Assembly: GCA_017961625.1 (NCBI GenBank)
Contig: JAGCWY010000061.1
Coordinates: forward strand, 1 to 23,338
From: Ruminococcus sp.
GTDB taxonomy: Bacteria > Bacillota > Clostridia > Oscillospirales > Ruminococcaceae
Reading direction: 5' to 3'
Length of the DNA stretch: 23,338 nucleotides
This document shows, piece after piece, positions 15,112-22,183 of this stretch (positions within the stretch are counted from its first letter, which is position 1; every line of letters starts with the position of its first letter). The translations under genes were made by a program, and so were the position numbers. The notes below the pieces were generated by a model. That model worked only from the letters and a program-made list of their open reading frames with translations. It was not told the DNA's origin and searched no databases.

Positions 15112-15973
15112 GATGTTTGATAAGCTTCATCTTTACTTTCAGCTCCCTGCAGTAAGATACGCACTTATAGTCGGACTGCTTATCGCCCTCTGTTCATCTC
15201 TTCTTGGAGTTACCCTTGTAATGAAGCGCTTCTCCTTTATCGGTGACGGACTTTCACACGTAGCCTTCGGCGCAATGGCAGTCGCAACGATAACCGGCGT
15301 CACAAACAATATGCTCATAATCATGCCTATCACTATCATCTCAGCGGTACTGCTCCTCAGAACAGGAAACAATACAAAGATAAAGGGCGACGCAGCAGTT
15401 GCAATGATATCCGTTGGAGCTCTCGCACTTGGCTATATGATGATGAATATAGCCGCTCAAAAAGGCAGTGGCAGGACCTCCAGCAACGTCACAGCTGACG
15501 TGTGCAGCACCCTTTTCGGCTCCACAGCAATACTCACACTAAAGCCTGCCGATGTATGGATATGTATCGTTATGTCGGTTATCGTAGTATCGGTTTTCCT
15601 TGTATTCTACAACAAGATATTCGCAGTCACATTTGACGAGAACTTTGCTAAGGCTACAGGAGTTCGATCGGATATGTACAATCTGCTCATAGCAGTAGTT
15701 ATAGCAGTAATAATAGTAATAGCAATGAACTTCGTAGGCTCTCTGCTCATATCGGCACTGATAATATTCCCGGCACTATCAGCGATGAGGGTATTCAAGA
15801 GTTTCCGAAGCGTAATAATCTGCTCTGTGATAATATCGTTGTTATGCGCCTTTTTTGGTATAATAATCTCAATACTTGCAGGAACTCCAGTAGGCTCTAC
15901 TATAGTTTCCGCTGATATCACCGTGTTCTTTGTATTTTGCATCATTTCAGCAGTGCTCAAGCGCGGGAAATAA
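15104..15973 (+). CDS. znuB: Metal (probably zinc) ABC transporter permease, ABC-3 family
   Basis: A 289-residue membrane permease with about eight hydrophobic helices. Near the N-terminus it has the family's SFIGDGLSHVAFGAMA motif; late helices NFVGSLLISALIIFPALSAM and GIIISILAGTPVGSTIV are also typical of ABC-3 permeases. It forms the membrane channel for ZnuC-driven metal uptake. The ATG at 15104 is chosen because GGAGGTG lies 7 nt upstream. A GTG at 15095 opens the same frame but overlaps that Shine-Dalgarno sequence. A strong hairpin terminator follows. Metal specificity is inferred from the operator and the family only. Confidence 0.92.
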   Translation: MSEMFDKLHLYFQLPAVRYALIVGLLIALCSSLLGVTLVMKRFSFIGDGLSHVAFGAMAVATITGVTNNMLIIMPITIISAVLLLRTGNNTKIKGDAAVAMISVGALALGYMMMNIAAQKGSGRTSSNVTADVCSTLFGSTAILTLKPADVWICIVMSVIVVSVFLVFYNKIFAVTFDENFAKATGVRSDMYNLLIAVVIAVIIVIAMNFVGSLLISALIIFPALSAMRVFKSFRSVIICSVIISLLCAFFGIIISILAGTPVGSTIVSADITVFFVFCIISAVLKRGK

Positions 15974-15995
15974 AAGCTGTTGTATAAAACGTCAA

Positions 15996-16025
15996 AACAC
16001 TTTCACTTTTAAATGTGAAAGTGTT
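15996..16025 (+). terminator. Terminator of znuCB
   Basis: AACACTTTCAC, 8-nt loop, GTGAAAGTGTT: a perfect 11-bp stem followed by TCCTTTAT. Confidence 0.85.
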
Positions 16026-16051
16026 TCCTTTATCATAAATAGTCCTTTGTC

Positions 16052-16081
16052 TTGACAAAGCGGACATATTTGTGATATCAT
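16052..16081 (+). promoter_or_regulatory. Promoter of the XRE-cupin gene
   Basis: TTGACA (16052-16057), 18 nt, TATCAT (16076-16081). Confidence 0.75.
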
Positions 16082-16084
16082 TAT

Positions 16085-16098
16085 TAATGTATACATTA
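16085..16098. promoter_or_regulatory. 14-bp perfect palindrome, candidate XRE-cupin operator
   Basis: TAATGTATACATTA is self-complementary. It starts 4 nt after the -10 box, on the expected transcription start, and ends before the AAAAAAGGAGG ribosome binding site. A DNA-binding protein here would block transcription; the encoded XRE-cupin regulator is the obvious candidate (autoregulation). Confidence 0.65.
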
Positions 16099-16121
16099 TT
16101 TTCAAAAAAGGAGGTTGCGCT

Positions 16122-16667
16122 ATGGAAGCCATTAACGAAATTGCAGCACGTATCCGTGAGCTGCGCGAGGTGTGCGACTACACACAGGAAAAGCTTGCAC
16201 AGGAGCTCGGACTATCCGCAGAACAATATGCAGGCTACGAAGAAAACGGTGATTTTCCTATTAGCGTCATCTATGAGATTGCAAACAAATTCGGGGTCGA
16301 TTTTAATGAGCTGGTCACAGGAGAACCCAGCCGTATTGATACATTTCAGGTCGTCCGCCGCGGCAAGGGCAGAAGCATAAGCCGTTTCCCCGGATACCGT
16401 TTCAAAGATCTTGCCTTTCGCTATGCGGATAAGGTCATGCAGCCTCTTTTGGTTACACTTGAACCCTCTGACGAGCCGGCAAAGCTTGTAAGCCATTCCG
16501 GTCAGGAGTTCAACCTCGTCCTGAAAGGCACTATAGCCGTAGTATTTGAGGATCAGGAGATAATTCTCAATGAAGGCGATTCTATATACTTCAACCCGAC
16601 ATACCTCCACGGACAGCGCTGCGTTGGTGATTCCAAGGCAAGGTTTCTTACAATGATCGCTGAATAA
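16122..16667 (+). CDS. XRE-family regulator with C-terminal cupin domain
   Basis: A 181-residue transcription factor. Residues about 5-62 form an HTH_3 domain (IAARIRELREVCDYTQEKLA, then LGLSAEQYAGYEENGDFPIS). Residues about 105-178 form a small cupin barrel (SHSGQEFNLVLKGTIAVVFE, ILNEGDSIYFNPTYLHG), which in such regulators senses a small molecule. A strong AAGGAGG site precedes the ATG. The acyl-CoA synthetase gene follows after 39 nt, with no terminator. Pairs of XRE-cupin and AMP-forming ligase genes are common in Clostridia, so the regulator probably responds to the ligase's substrate or product. The ligand is unknown. Confidence 0.9.
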   Translation: MEAINEIAARIRELREVCDYTQEKLAQELGLSAEQYAGYEENGDFPISVIYEIANKFGVDFNELVTGEPSRIDTFQVVRRGKGRSISRFPGYRFKDLAFRYADKVMQPLLVTLEPSDEPAKLVSHSGQEFNLVLKGTIAVVFEDQEIILNEGDSIYFNPTYLHGQRCVGDSKARFLTMIAE

Positions 16668-16706
16668 TATGCCTCTTTAGGCTAAAACAAAGGAGTTCTT
16701 AATATC

Positions 16707-18383
16707 ATGCTTTTAGACCGATACCTTCCCCGCATAGAATTTGATTCTTATGAGGATTTCAAGGAAAATTACCGTGTTAATGTTCCTGAAAATTTCAATT
16801 TTGGCTGGGATATAGTAGATGAATGGGCAAAACAGGAGCCCGAGAAAAAAGCACTTGTATGGCTCAGCCACGACAAACAGGAAAAGACATTCACTTTTAC
16901 AGATATATCCAAGCTCTCAAACCAGACCTGCCACTACTTCCGCAGTCTTGGTCTCAAAAAGGGCGACGTTGTACTTCTTATACTCCGCCGTCGCTGGGAA
17001 TACTGGGTAATAGCCACTGCTCTACACAAGCTGGGTGTTATACTTATCCCAGGAAATCTTCTTTTCACTACTCACGACATCGCTTATCGCGGTAATATGG
17101 CTGAGATATCTGCTATCATCGCTTGCGACGACGAATACATAAGAGGGCAGATAGACGCAGCGGCTCCAGAGATAAAGACTCTCCGCAAGAAGATAGCTGT
17201 TGCAGAGCCCCGGGAGGGCTGGGACTACTTTGAAGACGAAATAGCCAAGTATCCTGATACCTTTGAGCGTCCCACCGGTGAAGAGGCTACAAAGGTCAAT
17301 GATACCATGCTCATATACTTCACCTCAGGCTCTACAGGTATGCCAAAAATGGTATGTCATAACTTCGCACACCCATTAGGTCATATAGTAACCGCCAAAT
17401 ACTGGCATCAGGTACAGGAAAACAAGCTTCACATGTCCATATCTGACTCAGGCTGGGCTAAGTTCGGCTGGGGCAAGATATATGGACAGTGGATATGCGG
17501 CGCTGTACAATTCGCTTACGACTTCACGGGCAGATTCAACGCAAAGGATATACTTGAAGTTATTAGTCACTACAAGCTTACCACATTCTGTGCTCCGCCT
17601 ACTATGTACAGATTTATGCTACAGGAGGATATGACAAAATACGATCTCTCCTCAATACAGAATTTCTGTAATGCAGGCGAGCCCCTCAACCCCGAGGTAT
17701 TTAACCGTATATATGAGCTAACGGGCAAGAAGATGCGTGAAGGCTTCGGGCAGACAGAGGGAACTGTACTTATCGCTAATTTCCCGTGGATAGACCCCAA
17801 GCCTGGCTCTACTGGAAAACCTTCTCCTCTTTATAATATTCATCTGCTCCGTTCCGACGGCACAGAAGCTGACGATGGTGAAGAGGGCAGCATCATGGTA
17901 TGCGGTATCGATAAAGAACGTCCCACAGGTCTGTTCTGCAAATACTACAAGAATCCCGAGCTGACAGAAGCAGTTCTCGGCGGCAAGAACTACGACACCG
18001 GCGACGTTGCATGGCGTGACTCCAAGGGATATTACTGGTTTGTAGGCAGAAACGACGACGTTATCAAATGTTCCGGCTACCGTATCGGACCTTTTGAAGT
18101 AGAGAGTGCTCTCCTCACCCATCCTGCTGTAGTTGAGTCCGCTATAACCGGCGCTCCCGACCCAATAAGAGGGCAGGTAGTAAAGGCTACAGTAGTACTC
18201 GCAGAGGGCTATACTCCTTCACCCGAGCTCACAAAAGAGCTTCAGGATCACGTAAAGCGCGAAACCGCGCCTTACAAGTACCCCCGCGTCATTGAATATG
18301 TAAAGGAGCTTCCAAAAACTCTGGGCGGAAAGATAAAGCGTGCCCAGATACGTCATCAGGACGAGGAAAACTCCGCAAAGTAA
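16707..18383 (+). CDS. AMP-forming acyl-CoA synthetase
   Basis: A 558-residue ANL-superfamily ligase that activates a carboxylic acid with ATP to an acyl-AMP and transfers it to CoA. The P-loop is YFTSGSTGMPK (204-214). REGFGQTEG carries the A5-type motif, YDTGD the ribose-binding Asp, and GRNDDVIKCSGYRIGPFEVE the hinge region. The C-terminal catalytic lysine is probably K542 in GGKIKR. Overall it resembles acetyl- or medium-chain acyl-CoA synthetases (AcsM-like) rather than long-chain FadD or peptide synthetase modules; the chain-length preference cannot be read here. AAAGGAG precedes the ATG. It is co-transcribed with the XRE-cupin regulator and followed by a terminator. Confidence 0.9.
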   Translation: MLLDRYLPRIEFDSYEDFKENYRVNVPENFNFGWDIVDEWAKQEPEKKALVWLSHDKQEKTFTFTDISKLSNQTCHYFRSLGLKKGDVVLLILRRRWEYWVIATALHKLGVILIPGNLLFTTHDIAYRGNMAEISAIIACDDEYIRGQIDAAAPEIKTLRKKIAVAEPREGWDYFEDEIAKYPDTFERPTGEEATKVNDTMLIYFTSGSTGMPKMVCHNFAHPLGHIVTAKYWHQVQENKLHMSISDSGWAKFGWGKIYGQWICGAVQFAYDFTGRFNAKDILEVISHYKLTTFCAPPTMYRFMLQEDMTKYDLSSIQNFCNAGEPLNPEVFNRIYELTGKKMREGFGQTEGTVLIANFPWIDPKPGSTGKPSPLYNIHLLRSDGTEADDGEEGSIMVCGIDKERPTGLFCKYYKNPELTEAVLGGKNYDTGDVAWRDSKGYYWFVGRNDDVIKCSGYRIGPFEVESALLTHPAVVESAITGAPDPIRGQVVKATVVLAEGYTPSPELTKELQDHVKRETAPYKYPRVIEYVKELPKTLGGKIKRAQIRHQDEENSAK

Positions 18384-18392
18384 CACAATTTA

Positions 18393-18421
18393 AAGTCCGA
18401 TCAGAATGGTCGGGCTTTTTT
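18393..18421 (+). terminator. Terminator of the acyl-CoA synthetase operon
   Basis: AAGTCCGA, loop, TCGGGCTT (18393-18417; one G-T pair), continuing into a T run. Confidence 0.85.
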
Positions 18422-18462
18422 GTAAACACAAAAATTAATTTTCTATAAAACTTTTTTGAAAC

Positions 18463-18492
18463 ACCCCGTTTTTACATCCGGGGCTGCGTAAA
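18463..18492 (+). promoter_or_regulatory. SigI-type promoter of sigI-rsgI
   Basis: ACCCC (18463-18467), 19 nt, CGTAAA (18487-18492), 27 nt before the sigI start. A C-rich -35 and a CG-plus-A/T -10 are the known style of SigI promoters in Bacillus and Clostridium. No sigma-A-like boxes at proper spacing were found in the 100 nt upstream. The same ACCCC-19-CGTAA arrangement precedes the secreted-protein gene at 20686-20715. A 5-bp CCCCG/CGGGG inverted repeat overlaps the -35. Confidence 0.75.
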
Positions 18493-18519
18493 CTATTATT
18501 AATATTGGGGGTGGCAAAT

Positions 18520-19242
18520 ATGACTTCTGATGTACATCAAATCATATCCCAGGTCTATAAGGCTAAAAAGGACAGCCACGCAGCAGATGAGCTCATATCT
18601 GCTTATATGCCCTTTATAAAGTCTGAAACTGCCAGGTTTCTTAACCGTCCGCCCGATCAGAGCGATGACGAACTTAGCATTGCTATGTTCGCCTTTTATG
18701 AAGCGATAAAGAATTATTCACGACTACGCGGTTCATTTCTGAAATTTGCCGCATTACAGATAAAGAATCGCCTGATAGATAATTACCGAAAAGAGAAAAA
18801 GAATAAAGGTCAAATATCACTGGACGTTAATGACGATGACAAAACCGACCTGAAAGAAACGATCCGAGATGAACACGACGACTACGCAGAAAACGAACTA
18901 CGAGATGCAACAAAACAGGAGATCGAAGAGCTTTCGGCACAAATGACAGAATTCGGCGTCACCATGAGTGACGTTGCAGAGAATTCTCCTCGTCAGAGGC
19001 GTACTCTCGAAATATGTCAAAAGGCCGTATCATATGCAAGAAACAATCCTGAGATCCTCGATGACTTTCTCAGAACAAAACGCGTTCCGCTGGCAAAGCT
19101 TGCCGAGGGCGCAAATGTTGAAAGAAAGTCTCTTGAAAGGCATAGACGTTATCTTGTCGCCGTACTTCTTATATGTACCAACGGTTACGAGATAATGCGA
19201 GGCCATATAATGCAAGTACTAAAAGGTGGTGAGAAAAAATGA
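18520..19242 (+). CDS. sigI: SigI-family RNA polymerase sigma factor
   Basis: A 240-residue alternative sigma factor that directs RNA polymerase to a small regulon, usually for envelope or polysaccharide sensing. The sigma-2 region spans about 22-92 (FIKSETARFLNRPPDQSDDE, FYEAIKNYSRLRGSFLKFAA, IKNRLIDNYRKEKK). The C-terminal SigI domain, about 130-236, has an HTH-like PLAKLAEGANVERKSLERHR and the conserved LVAVLLICTNGYEIMRGHI tail. The ATG at 18520 is chosen because GGGGGTGG ends a few bases upstream; a TTG at 18505 would include it. The stop overlaps the rsgI start (ATGA, 19239-19242). Its promoter looks SigI-dependent, implying positive autoregulation. Confidence 0.93.
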   Translation: MTSDVHQIISQVYKAKKDSHAADELISAYMPFIKSETARFLNRPPDQSDDELSIAMFAFYEAIKNYSRLRGSFLKFAALQIKNRLIDNYRKEKKNKGQISLDVNDDDKTDLKETIRDEHDDYAENELRDATKQEIEELSAQMTEFGVTMSDVAENSPRQRRTLEICQKAVSYARNNPEILDDFLRTKRVPLAKLAEGANVERKSLERHRRYLVAVLLICTNGYEIMRGHIMQVLKGGEKK

Positions 19243-20531
19243 AATATATCGTTATGGAATGTCACAAAGGATATGCTGTACTAATGGACGAAGAATCACG
19301 CTTCGTAAATGCTGCAAACCTGAGATATGAGGTAGGACAGACGATCACGTCTCCTGTGCTTATGGAATACACAGAAACAAGAGAACGCAGGATCAGCTTC
19401 TATGTCACAAGATTTGCCGCAGCCGCTGCTTGTATCGCAATTGCAGTCTCAGTAGGTTCATTCTATTATTCACGAAATTTCAAGACTCACTCTACTATTT
19501 TAATATCAGCTAAAGCAAATATCCGTATGGACCTCAACAAAAAGGGAGAGGTCATTCAGCTCAGCGGTGGAGATGACAAAGCAAACGAGCTTCTCAAGGA
19601 ATATGATCTCACAAGGAAGGATAAGATAACCGTATTCAAGGACATCCTCGAGAAGGAAAAGGATTTGGGCTATCTTCCAAAGGACGAAGTCTCTCTCTAT
19701 GTCAAGGCAGACGACACTGAGGAGTATAACTCAATCAAAGAAGAATTTGAAAACGGTGTAAGTGATACAAAGGTAAACGTTTACGAATATGGTACTCCTT
19801 TGCCGAAGGAGCCCACAGCGCCGGAGCCTCCCAAGGCTGACCCGGCTGATGCCCACGCAGAACCGGATGCTCCGAAACCTCCGCATGAAGAAGCAAATTC
19901 TCCGGAGCCTCCTAAACCGGCTGACAACGCCGGTCCGGATGCGCCCGGTGCTCCAGGAGCCCCCACCGCTCCTGTTGCGCCGGTTGCTCCGGCTGATCCA
20001 GCCGCTCCTGCAACACCAGCAGTTCCCGGCAATCCTTCAAAACCGTCGGCAGAGAATAAAAATACTGCTAAACCTAACGACAAGGCAGAGCCGCCAAAGC
20101 CTGCCGAGCCAAACGCTCCTCAGCCTCCGGCTCCCAAGAGAGTCAGCAGAATATCTGTCTCTTATGAAGCCGTAGAAGAGGTTAAAGCGCTTCTTCCCGC
20201 ATCTGCCAATCAGGCATCGAATGCGGATATAAATATAGAAGAACTCCGGGAAGCACTTCCCGGACAGGGTGCAAGTACTCCTGAGCCCGAAAAGGAAGTT
20301 TCGAAAGCAGTAGCACCTGCTCCGGAACCGGAAAATGATATCTTAGATCACGGAGCTTCAGCTCCGGAGCCTGAAGCAGTAGCAGAAAAACCTGAACCAA
20401 TACAGATACAGGAATCGCCTGCTGCCAGAGTAAGGGTATCAGTTTCACGTCCCAGTACGATCGTTGCAAATGCTGGAGCACCTGCTCCAGCTCCTGAAGC
20501 AGCACCGAAGGCTAAAGCGCCTGCTCCCTGA
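19239..20531 (+). CDS. rsgI: RsgI-type anti-sigma factor with long Pro-rich extracellular tail
   Basis: A 430-residue membrane anti-sigma factor. Residues 1-50 (MKYIVMECHKGYAVLMDEES...) match the cytosolic RsgI N-domain that holds SigI. One membrane helix lies at about 54-77. Residues about 84-185 resemble the RsgI extracellular middle domain, then Pro/Ala/Glu-rich sequence fills 188-298 and 346-430 around a less biased segment (301-345). In the stretch where Clostridium RsgI proteins have D-I-N-P before I-E-L-x-V-N, this one has S-A-K-A before N-I-R-M-D-L-N, so the Asn-Pro self-cleavage pair seems lost (K92-A93). No carbohydrate-binding or hydrolase module is present. It overlaps sigI by 4 nt and has no LPXTG or SLH motif. 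Confidence 0.9.
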   Translation: MKYIVMECHKGYAVLMDEESRFVNAANLRYEVGQTITSPVLMEYTETRERRISFYVTRFAAAAACIAIAVSVGSFYYSRNFKTHSTILISAKANIRMDLNKKGEVIQLSGGDDKANELLKEYDLTRKDKITVFKDILEKEKDLGYLPKDEVSLYVKADDTEEYNSIKEEFENGVSDTKVNVYEYGTPLPKEPTAPEPPKADPADAHAEPDAPKPPHEEANSPEPPKPADNAGPDAPGAPGAPTAPVAPVAPADPAAPATPAVPGNPSKPSAENKNTAKPNDKAEPPKPAEPNAPQPPAPKRVSRISVSYEAVEEVKALLPASANQASNADINIEELREALPGQGASTPEPEKEVSKAVAPAPEPENDILDHGASAPEPEAVAEKPEPIQIQESPAARVRVSVSRPSTIVANAGAPAPAPEAAPKAKAPAP

Positions 20532-20567
20532 AAAAACTATTAATCCCCCCTTTCCCATCCCCCCAGA

Positions 20568-20626
20568 AAACATGAATTACGATAAGAAGAAGGCACTGCT
20601 GAAAGCGGTGCCTTTCTTCATGTTTT
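20568..20626 (+). terminator. Terminator of sigI-rsgI
   Basis: A two-part hairpin: outer AAACATGAA/TTCATGTTT and inner GGCAC/GTGCC with A-T extensions, ending in TTTT. It separates sigI-rsgI from the next gene, so that gene needs its own promoter. Confidence 0.8.
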
Positions 20627-20685
20627 AAGCCTGTTATCGACGATTCAAAAAATAATTTCAAATTTTTCAAAAAAAATTCATAATT

Positions 20686-20715
20686 ACCCCACTTTTTTAT
20701 TTACCGTTTCGTAAT
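20686..20715 (+). promoter_or_regulatory. SigI-type promoter of the secreted Pro/Glu-rich protein gene
   Basis: ACCCC (20686-20690), 19 nt, CGTAAT (20710-20715), with A/T-rich tracts upstream. The boxes and spacing match the sigI promoter exactly, and no TTGACA/TATAAT pair is seen. About 70 nt of leader follows, with a small TCTCC/GGAGA hairpin at about 20745-20760. Confidence 0.75.
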
Positions 20716-20785
20716 CTGTTTATGTAAAGCGAATAAAGCTTATATCTCCAAAGGTGGAGAAATCTAATTTAAAGGAGTAATTCTT

Positions 20786-21850
20786 ATGAGAAACAAGAAC
20801 CGTGTTCTCGCTGCAATCGCTGCAATGTCAGTAATGGCATCTGCAACAAGCATCAGTGCTCTTGCAGCTGAGGCAAACGAAGAAGCAACTACAGAATCTG
20901 TTGTATCTACAGCTATCGAAGAAGTTGCTGAAGAAGCAGAAGAGCTCATCTTTATCGCTACAAACGACATTGAAGAGGAGTCTGAAGATGCTGAAGAAGC
21001 TGTTGCTGAAGAAGTTGCAGCTGACGAAGCAGTAGTTGAAGAAGTTGCTGAAGAGACTGTTGTTGAAGAAGCAACTGAAGAGACTGTTGTTGAAGAAACA
21101 GCTGAAGAGACTATCGACGAAGAGGCAGCTGAGGAAGTTGCTGAGGAAGATGTTGAAGCTCCTACAGCTCCCGTTCCTCCCGTTATCGTTGATGTAACAG
21201 ACATTCTCGAGCAGATCCGCAGCTTCATTGAGGCTACTGATTTAGATATTCTCAACGACACAATCATTGAGAACTGGGATCAGATCGAAAAGGTTGACAT
21301 CCACTTCCATGCAAACGAGAAGCCCGAGCCTCCTGTTCCACCTGTAGTTGAGGAAGCTGAGGATGCTGAGGAAGCTACAGAAGCATCTGAGGACGCTGAG
21401 TCTGAGGAAGCTGAGAAGCCTGCTAAGCCTCTCGGACCTGTTCATATCGACCTTACAGACCTCTTTACTGAGATCCGTGGTCTTATAGATATGGATAAGA
21501 TTGATTTCATAGATGACGATGTTAAGGAGCAGATTCTGAACGCTAAGGATATTCATGCTGACGTACACTTCAAGCACGTTGCTCCTGAGCCTCCGACTCC
21601 TCCTGTTCCGCCTGTAGAAGACGAGAACGCTGAGAAGCCTGAGCCTCCTACACCTCCCGTTCCTCCTGTAGAGGATGAGAATGCTGAGAAGCCCGAGCCA
21701 CCTGTTCCTCCTGTACACGAGGAGCCCGTTAAGCCCGAGCCGCCCAAGGGACCGACTCACATCAAGATCGGTCAGGACGAACTCAGTGCAGCAATCGCAG
21801 CAGGTGCTTTCAATGTACCCGTTGCTCAGACAGCTGAGGCTGCTGAATAA
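20786..21850 (+). CDS. Secreted acidic Pro/Glu-rich repeat protein, predicted SigI target
   Basis: A 354-residue exported protein of no family I recognise. Signal peptide 1-27 (cleavage after ISALA). Residues 30-125 are extremely Glu-rich with VVEEATEET-like repeats. An unknown domain occurs twice: 132-178 (VIVDVTDILEQIRSFIEATD...) and 218-266 (VHIDLTDLFTEIRGLIDMDK...), each ending in an H-rich strand (DIHFHAN / DVHFKHV). A possible third start, THIKIGQDELSAAI, lies at 324-337. An 18-residue PEPPTPPVPPVEDENAEK repeat is present at 267-284 and 285-302, with a partial third copy. There is no LPXTG, membrane anchor or SLH domain. AAAGGAG precedes the ATG. The SigI-type promoter and adjacency tie it to sigI-rsgI; both it and RsgI carry PEPP-type tracts. 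Confidence 0.85.
   Translation: MRNKNRVLAAIAAMSVMASATSISALAAEANEEATTESVVSTAIEEVAEEAEELIFIATNDIEEESEDAEEAVAEEVAADEAVVEEVAEETVVEEATEETVVEETAEETIDEEAAEEVAEEDVEAPTAPVPPVIVDVTDILEQIRSFIEATDLDILNDTIIENWDQIEKVDIHFHANEKPEPPVPPVVEEAEDAEEATEASEDAESEEAEKPAKPLGPVHIDLTDLFTEIRGLIDMDKIDFIDDDVKEQILNAKDIHADVHFKHVAPEPPTPPVPPVEDENAEKPEPPTPPVPPVEDENAEKPEPPVPPVHEEPVKPEPPKGPTHIKIGQDELSAAIAAGAFNVPVAQTAEAAE
21584..21715 (+). repeat. 54-bp in-frame tandem repeats in the secreted protein gene
   Basis: Two full 54-bp units (21584-21637 and 21638-21691) plus a partial third encode the PEPPTPPVPPVEDENAEK repeat. The units differ at several third positions, so the duplication is not very recent. Confidence 0.8.
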
Positions 21851-22099
21851 TGAAATGAACAGTTGAAAAACTGATTCATATATGATTTGCCCTTGCCTGC
21901 AAAGGTATTCCCCGAAGGGCAGGTCACTTCACAATCCAATCCCAATCCCCTTATCCTCTTTTACCCCTTTTACCCGCTTGATATCTGCACATCTCGGTAA
22001 AAGCGCGGATAATCAAGATCTAACATGATAAAAGGACACGCCGCAAAATTCATTTTTGCGGCGTCTTTTTTTATTTCAGCTGCTTTTTCTGCGCGTACC
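21851..22099. other. Intergenic region after the secreted protein gene
   Basis: No gene is supported here. The stretch contains a TGCCCTT/AAGGGCA hairpin around 21890-21924 without a T run, a pyrimidine-rich tract (about 21935-21975), and an imperfect hairpin with CTTGAT/ATCAAG ends around 21977-22018. The clear terminator at 22038-22071 follows. Confidence 0.5.
22038..22071 (+). terminator. Strong terminator before the U32-like gene
   Basis: ACGCCGCAAAA, loop TTCAT, TTTTGCGGCGT (22038-22064), then C and seven T. It probably ends the secreted-protein transcript. Confidence 0.9.
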
Positions 22100-22128
22100 T
22101 TGCTATTTCTGCAAAAATATGTTATAAT
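22100..22128 (+). promoter_or_regulatory. Promoter of the U32-like gene
   Basis: TTGCTA (22100-22105), 17 nt, TATAAT (22123-22128), about 55 nt before the ATG. Confidence 0.8.
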
Positions 22129-22183
22129 TAATGTGCTTATTATTATTGCCGTGATATATGGCACTGTCTAAGGAGGACAACCA

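Noticed and set aside
20547..20586. A third SigI-like promoter (C-rich run followed by CGATAA)
   Set aside because: The spacing does not match the 19 nt of the two good examples, and the -10 candidate lies inside the rsgI terminator hairpin.
20764..21267. Ser/Ala-rich antisense frame opposite the secreted protein gene
   Set aside because: It is an artefact of the repetitive Glu codons on the plus strand, with no start signals.
21970..22164. 64-codon minus-strand frame with a hydrophobic start
   Set aside because: There is no Shine-Dalgarno site, and the frame runs through the strong terminator at 22038-22071 and the promoter of the U32-like gene.
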